A stretch of 38,314 bases of DNA from an uncultured Gammaproteobacteria bacterium (lineage in GTDB: Bacteria > Pseudomonadota > Gammaproteobacteria > Xanthomonadales > Xanthomonadaceae): contig CAMPGW010000018.1 of assembly GCA_946885735.1 (NCBI GenBank), positions 1-38,314 of the forward strand. Reading direction: 5' to 3'. Of the stretch, positions 33,862 through 38,314 are shown one piece after another. Position numbers and translations under genes: made by a program. The stretch's first letter is position 1, and each line of letters opens with the position of its first letter. The notes under the pieces are model-generated. The model was not told the DNA's origin and ran no database searches. It saw only the letters and a program-made list of their open reading frames with translations.

Positions 33862-36471
33862 ATGAACTCCCTGCACCGCAAGCCCCTGCCCGGCACCGCG
33901 CTGGATTACTTCGATGCCCGCGAAGCGGTGGAGGCGCTGCAGGCCGGCGCCTGGGACAAGCTTCCGTACACCTCGCGCGTGCTCGCCGAGAACCTGGTGC
34001 GGCGCTGCGAACCTGCGGCATTGGCGCCTTCGCTGCGGCAGCTGGTCGAGCGCAAGCGCGACCTCGACTTCCCCTGGTTCCCGGCGCGCGTGGTCTGCCA
34101 CGACATCCTCGGCCAGACCGCGCTGGTGGACCTGGCGGGTTTGCGCGACGCCATTGCCGAGCGCGGCGGGGATCCGGCGCAGGTCAATCCGGTCGTGCCG
34201 GTGCAGCTGATCGTCGACCATTCGCTGGCGGTGGAATGTGGCGGATTCATGCCCGACGCCTTCGCGCGCAACCGCGCCATCGAGGAGCGGCGCAACGAGG
34301 ACCGCTTCCACTTCATCGAATGGACCAAGCGCGCCTTCCGCAACGTGGACGTGATCCCGCCGGGCAACGGGATCATGCACCAGATCAACCTGGAGCGGAT
34401 GTCGCCGGTGATCGGCGTGCAGGACGGCGTGGCTTACCCCGACACCTGCGTGGGCACCGACAGCCATACGCCGCACGTGGACGCGCTCGGCGTGATCGCC
34501 ATCGGCGTCGGCGGACTGGAAGCGGAGAACGTGATGCTCGGCCGCGCGTCGTGGATGCGCCTGCCCGAGATCGTGGGCGTCGAACTGTCGGGCCGCCCGC
34601 AGCCGGGCATCACCGCCACCGACATCGTGCTCGCGCTGACCGAATTCCTGCGCAAGCAGAAGGTCGTCGGCGCCTGGCTGGAGTTCCGCGGCGAGGGTGC
34701 GGCGTCGTTGACGCTGGGCGATCGCGCCACCATCTCGAACATGGCGCCCGAATACGGCGCGACCGCGGCGATGTTCTTCATCGACGGCAACACGCTCGAC
34801 TACCTGCGCCTGACCGGCCGCAGCGACGAGCAGGTGCGTCTGGTCGAGGCGTATGCGAAGCAGGCGGGACTGTGGGCGGATGCGCTCGCCGGCGCCCAGT
34901 ACGAGCGCGTGCTGCACTTCGACCTGTCCTCGGTCGGCCGCAACATGGCGGGCCCGTCGAACCCGCATGCGCGGCTGGCGACCGCCGACCTGGCCAGCCG
35001 CGGCATCGCCGGCAATCTCGACGCCGCGCGCGCCGAGGAGGCGCAGGGCCTGCTGCCGGACGGCGCGGTGATCATCGCCGCCATCACCAGTTGCACCAAC
35101 ACCAGCAACCCGCGCAACGTCATCGCCGCCGGGCTCCTGGCGCGCAACGCGAACCGCGCGGGCCTGCTGCGCAAACCGTGGGTGAAGACCTCGCTGGCGC
35201 CGGGATCGAAGGCGGTCGCGCTGTACCTGGAAGAAGCCGGCCTCAAGGCGGAACTCGAGCAACTCGGATTCGGCATCGTCGGCTTCGCCTGCACCACCTG
35301 CAACGGCATGTCCGGCGCGCTCGATCCGGCGATCCAGCAGGAGATCGTCGCGCGGGATCTTTACGCGACGGCGGTGCTGTCCGGCAACCGCAATTTCGAC
35401 GGACGCATCCATCCGTATGCGAAGCAGGCCTTCCTGGCCTCGCCGCCGCTGGTGGTGGCCTATGCCATCGCCGGCACCATCCGCTTCGACATCGAGAAGG
35501 ACGCGCTCGGGCACGACGCCGCCGGCCGGCCGATCACGCTCAGGGACCTGTGGCCCAGCGATGCCGAGATCGATGCGATCGTGAAGTCGGCGGTGAAGCC
35601 CGAGCAGTTCCGCGCCGTGTACGAGCCGATGTTCCGCATCGCGGTCGAGTCAGGGTCCTCGGTCAGCCCGCTCTACGACTGGCGGCCGCAGAGCACCTAC
35701 ATCCGCCGTCCGCCGTATTGGGAAGGCGCGTTGGCGAAGCCGCGTACGCTCACCGGCCTGCGGCCGCTGGCGCTGCTCGGCGACAACATCACCACCGACC
35801 ACCTCTCGCCCTCCAACGCCATCCTGCCGACCAGCGCGGCCGGCGAATACCTGGCGAAGATGGGCGTGCCGGAGGAAGACTTCAACTCCTACGCCACCCA
35901 CCGCGGCGACCACCTGACGGCCCTGCGCGCGACCTTCGCCAACCCGACCCTGGTCAACGAGATGGCGGTCGTGGACGGCGGCGTGAGGAAGGGATCGCTG
36001 GCGCGCGTCGAACCCGAGGGCCAGGTGATGCGGATGTGGGAGGCGATCGAGACCTACCTGGATCGTGGCCAGCCATTGATCATCATCGCCGGCGCCGACT
36101 ACGGGCAGGGCAGCTCGCGCGACTGGGCCGCCAAGGGCGTTCGCCTGGCCGGCGTGGAGGCGATCGTCGCCGAGGGCTTCGAGCGCATCCACCGCACCAA
36201 CCTGATCGGCATGGGTGTTTTGCCGCTCGAGTTCCCTGTAGGCACCACGCGCAAGACGCTGGGGCTGGATGGCAGCGAAACCTTCGACGTCGTCGGTGCA
36301 CGCACGCCGGGCGCGCGGCTGACGCTGGTCGCGCACCGCCGCGACGGCGAGCGCGTGGAGGTGCCGGTGACCTGCCGCATCGACACCGCCGAGGAGATGT
36401 CCATCTACGAGGCCGGCGGCGTGCTGCAGCGCTTCGCCGAGGATTTCCTGCAGACCGCACGGGCCGCCTGA
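33862..36471 (+). CDS. acnD: Fe/S-dependent 2-methylisocitrate dehydratase AcnD (869 aa)
   Basis: An aconitase-family enzyme of the 2-methylcitrate cycle for propionate; together with PrpF it replaces PrpD. Cluster ligands are Cys411 (TSCTNTSNP), Cys477 and Cys480 (ACTTCNGMSGALDP). Active-site blocks include GTDSHTPHVDALG and, in the swivel domain, GADYGQGSSRDWAAKG. The TTCNGMSGALDP string and length favour AcnD over aconitase A, and the adjacent prpF confirms it. The start at 33862 gives the normal opening MNSLHRKPLPGT. prpB and prpC are not in the window; ispH lies upstream with a dedicated promoter between. Confidence 0.96.
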   Translation: MNSLHRKPLPGTALDYFDAREAVEALQAGAWDKLPYTSRVLAENLVRRCEPAALAPSLRQLVERKRDLDFPWFPARVVCHDILGQTALVDLAGLRDAIAERGGDPAQVNPVVPVQLIVDHSLAVECGGFMPDAFARNRAIEERRNEDRFHFIEWTKRAFRNVDVIPPGNGIMHQINLERMSPVIGVQDGVAYPDTCVGTDSHTPHVDALGVIAIGVGGLEAENVMLGRASWMRLPEIVGVELSGRPQPGITATDIVLALTEFLRKQKVVGAWLEFRGEGAASLTLGDRATISNMAPEYGATAAMFFIDGNTLDYLRLTGRSDEQVRLVEAYAKQAGLWADALAGAQYERVLHFDLSSVGRNMAGPSNPHARLATADLASRGIAGNLDAARAEEAQGLLPDGAVIIAAITSCTNTSNPRNVIAAGLLARNANRAGLLRKPWVKTSLAPGSKAVALYLEEAGLKAELEQLGFGIVGFACTTCNGMSGALDPAIQQEIVARDLYATAVLSGNRNFDGRIHPYAKQAFLASPPLVVAYAIAGTIRFDIEKDALGHDAAGRPITLRDLWPSDAEIDAIVKSAVKPEQFRAVYEPMFRIAVESGSSVSPLYDWRPQSTYIRRPPYWEGALAKPRTLTGLRPLALLGDNITTDHLSPSNAILPTSAAGEYLAKMGVPEEDFNSYATHRGDHLTALRATFANPTLVNEMAVVDGGVRKGSLARVEPEGQVMRMWEAIETYLDRGQPLIIIAGADYGQGSSRDWAAKGVRLAGVEAIVAEGFERIHRTNLIGMGVLPLEFPVGTTRKTLGLDGSETFDVVGARTPGARLTLVAHRRDGERVEVPVTCRIDTAEEMSIYEAGGVLQRFAEDFLQTARAA

Positions 36472-36472
36472 C

Positions 36473-37654
36473 ATGAGCCACTCGCCGCAGCTTCGCATTC
36501 CGGCCACCTACATGCGCGGCGGCACGAGCAAGGGCGTTTTCTTCCGCCTGCAGGACCTGCCCGAGGCCGCGCGTGAACCGGGCGCGGCGCGCGACGCGCT
36601 GCTGATGCGCGTGATCGGCTCGCCCGATCCCTACGGCAAGCACACCGACGGCATGGGCGGCGCCACCTCGAGCACCAGCAAGTGCGTGATCGTGTCGCCG
36701 TCCACGCGGCCCGGCCACGACGTGGACTACCTGTACGGACAAGTCGCGATCGACACCGCCTTCGTGGACTGGAGCGGCAACTGCGGGAACCTGAGCACCG
36801 CGGTGGGGCCGTTCGCGATCGCCAGCGGCATCATCGACGCCGCGCGACTGCCGCGCGATGGCGTCGTCGCGGTGCGCGTATGGCAGGCGAACATCGGCAA
36901 GACCATCGTCGTGCACGTGCCCGTGCGGGACGGCGAGGTGCAGGAGACGGGCGACTTCGAACTCGACGGCGTGACCTTTCCCGCCGCCGAGATCGTGCTG
37001 GAATTCCTCGACCCCGCCGATGAAGGCGAAGGCGAGGGCGGTGCGACGCTGCCCACCGGCAACGTCGTCGATCGCCTGGACGTGCCGGGCGTCGGCGAAC
37101 TCGAGGTCAGCCTGGTCAACGCGGGCATTCCGACCGTATTCGTCAACGCCGCCGACCTGGGCTATCGCGGCACCGAATTGCAGGGCGCCATCAACGGCGA
37201 TCCGCTGGCGCTGGCGCGACTCGAGTCCATCCGCGCGCACGCCGCCGTGCGCATGGGCCTGATCGCCGACACCAGCCTGGCTTCCGGCCGCCAGCACACG
37301 CCCAAGCTCGCCTTCGTCGCACCGCCGGCGGACTATCTCGCCAGCAGTGGCCGCACGGTCGCCGCCGCCGAGATCGATCTGCTGGTGCGCGCCATGTCCA
37401 TGGGCAAGCTGCACCACGCGATGATGGGCACGGCGGCGGTCGCGATCGCCACCGCCGCCGCCATCCCCGGCACCCTGGTCAATCGCGCGGCCGGCGGCGG
37501 CCAGCGCGAGTCCATCCGTTTCGGTCACCCGAGCGGCACCCTTCAGGTCGGCGCGCAGGCCGAACAGGTTAGCGGGCAATGGGTGGTGCGCAAGGCCGTG
37601 ATGAGCCGCAGCGCCCGCGTGCTGATGGAAGGCTGGGTGCGCGTCCCGGGTTGA
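36473..37654 (+). CDS. prpF: 2-methylaconitate cis-trans isomerase PrpF (393 aa)
   Basis: Isomerises the 2-methylaconitate released by AcnD. It has the two-lobed diaminopimelate-epimerase-like fold. The signature MRGGTSKGVFFRLQDLP opens the protein; DGMGGATSSTSKCVIV carries a lysine of the kind implicated in proton transfer, and WSGNCGNLSTAVGPFA follows. The second lobe includes GIPTVFVNAADLG and GHPSGTLQVGAQ. It begins one base after the acnD stop, so the two are co-translated. The stop is 19 bases from the convergent final gene. Confidence 0.97.
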   Translation: MSHSPQLRIPATYMRGGTSKGVFFRLQDLPEAAREPGAARDALLMRVIGSPDPYGKHTDGMGGATSSTSKCVIVSPSTRPGHDVDYLYGQVAIDTAFVDWSGNCGNLSTAVGPFAIASGIIDAARLPRDGVVAVRVWQANIGKTIVVHVPVRDGEVQETGDFELDGVTFPAAEIVLEFLDPADEGEGEGGATLPTGNVVDRLDVPGVGELEVSLVNAGIPTVFVNAADLGYRGTELQGAINGDPLALARLESIRAHAAVRMGLIADTSLASGRQHTPKLAFVAPPADYLASSGRTVAAAEIDLLVRAMSMGKLHHAMMGTAAVAIATAAAIPGTLVNRAAGGGQRESIRFGHPSGTLQVGAQAEQVSGQWVVRKAVMSRSARVLMEGWVRVPG

Positions 37655-37673
37655 TCGTCCCCCGAAGGATGGC

Positions 37674-38246
37674 CTAGCCGCAGATGCCCTTGGCCCGCCA
37701 CTCCGTGCACTTCATGTCGTACTTCTGCGGCATGGCGAACTCGTCCTGGTAGGAATCCTTGCCGATGCGTGTCGAGGCGCACTTCTGGTCGCCGTTGATG
37801 CGGCCGTCGAAGGACACCATCACCCGATCCGTGTTCGGGCGCATGTGGCAGCACACCGTGGCGGCGGCGCGGGCGGTGAAGCGCTGCTGTTCCTTGATGA
37901 TCAGGATGCCGTCGTATTCCAGCTTCGCGCCCGCGCGGCTACTGCCGCTGACGAGCGAATTGCAGGAGTCCGGGATCCGGTTCTCGTTGCGGCCGGTCCA
38001 CAGGTCGGCGATGCAGCGGTCGATCTGCCCGCGTGCGAGTCGCCGGCAATCGTCGGCGTGGATCTTGTTCTTGCATCCTGCCCGGGCCTGGATCGTGCCC
38101 AGGATCGTGTACGGGTCGGCCTTCTTGTCCATCACGTAGACGCCCACCGAGGCGCTGCAACCGCGGGTGATGTCGGCGAGGGCGGGAAAGCTGCAGGCGA
38201 GCAGTGAAATGCACAGCAGTCGTTTGGCGATCCGGTCGGCAGTCAT
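37674..38246 (-). CDS. Secreted cysteine-rich protein of unknown function (190 aa)
   Basis: I do not recognise this protein. A signal peptide covers residues 1-24 (LLCISLLACSFPALA, cut before DITRG). The mature part has ten cysteines (30, 58, 67, 78, 95, 132, 133, 156, 180, 189), including a CC pair and one next to the C-terminal glycine, which suggests up to five disulfides in the periplasm or outside the cell. No known domain or catalytic motif is apparent. The ATG at 38246 is preferred, with AGGGG about seven bases upstream. The frame stays open further upstream only because it runs into adapter sequence, giving a false start (MCIRDR). Only 16 genomic bases precede the ATG, so its promoter is missing. 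Confidence 0.8.
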   Translation of the reverse strand: MTADRIAKRLLCISLLACSFPALADITRGCSASVGVYVMDKKADPYTILGTIQARAGCKNKIHADDCRRLARGQIDRCIADLWTGRNENRIPDSCNSLVSGSSRAGAKLEYDGILIIKEQQRFTARAAATVCCHMRPNTDRVMVSFDGRINGDQKCASTRIGKDSYQDEFAMPQKYDMKCTEWRAKGICG

Positions 38247-38262
38247 GGAGGGTCCCCTGGGT

Positions 38263-38314
38263 CTGTCTCTTATACACATCTACGCTGCCGACGATATGCA
38301 GTGTGTAGATCTCG
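38263..38314. other. Illumina Nextera adapter, not genomic
   Basis: CTGTCTCTTATACACATCT (38263-38281) is the 19-base Tn5 mosaic end. ACGCTGCCGACGA (38282-38294) follows, with one G missing against the standard adapter, then an eight-base index-like stretch TATGCAGT, then GTGTAGATCTCG. This is library adapter left at the contig end. Confidence 0.97.

Noticed and set aside
38247..38279. Upstream ATG giving MCIRDR-PRGPS before the final gene
   Set aside because: These codons are made partly of Nextera adapter; the real start is at 38246.

Overview
The window reads as chromosomal DNA of a high-GC, Gram-negative gammaproteobacterium. The outer-membrane phosphate porin, LspA, Mip-like FKBP, RlmB/RNase R pair and AcnD/PrpF point that way. 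The overall style (very GC-rich, tightly overlapped genes, a short Rnf remnant beside nth) would fit the Lysobacterales (Xanthomonadales); that placement is inference. Nearly every base is coding. No tRNA, rRNA, insertion sequence, phage gene or CRISPR array was seen, and composition looks uniform, so there is no sign of a recent island. The window opens inside rnr. It closes with about 50 bases of Illumina Nextera adapter (38263-38314), so the right edge is an assembly artefact and not genome.

Layout. 1-2455 (+): 3' end of rnr, rlmB, and a small membrane protein. 2463-7194 (-): gcvP behind a tandem glycine riboswitch, then rnt and cysK overlapping by ATGA. 7256-11632 (-): the complete phosphate uptake operon pstS-pstC-pstA-pstB-phoU. 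It is divergent from an OprP/OprO-like phosphate porin (+), and the 252-base gap between them carries recognisable Pho boxes facing both ways. 13232-15835 (-): a four-gene chain of crotonase, truncated RnfC, short RnfD and nth. 16006-18436 (+): an FKBP with altered catalytic residues, then the overlapping set DUF1289 / CoA-type NUDIX / mercaptopyruvate sulfurtransferase. 18437-20701 (-): an ECI1-like enoyl-CoA isomerase and a DUF4139 protein. 20738-21187 (+): a PCu(A)C copper chaperone. 21184-24437 (-): uvrA and a hotdog thioesterase. 24719-26472 (+): rplU, rpmA, obgE. 26561-26830 (-): rpsT. 26941-33776 (+): murJ, ribF, ileS, lspA, ispH. 33862-37654 (+): acnD-prpF of the 2-methylcitrate cycle. 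37674-38246 (-): a secreted cysteine-rich protein of unknown function.

Most genes are housekeeping. The signals most worth following are: (a) an Rnf remnant that keeps the order C-D-nth but has lost RnfA, B, G, E and the N-terminal domains of RnfC; (b) four genes (rnt, pcuAC, obgE, ribF) with a TAnnnT hexamer 6-7 bases before the start codon and no usable Shine-Dalgarno, suggesting leaderless mRNAs; (c) an FKBP lacking three conserved active-site residues; (d) Pho-box arrays with 11-base phasing; (e) perfect GC hairpins without U tracts at several gene ends; (f) the adapter at the right edge. I did not find a clearly new multi-gene defence or mobile system.
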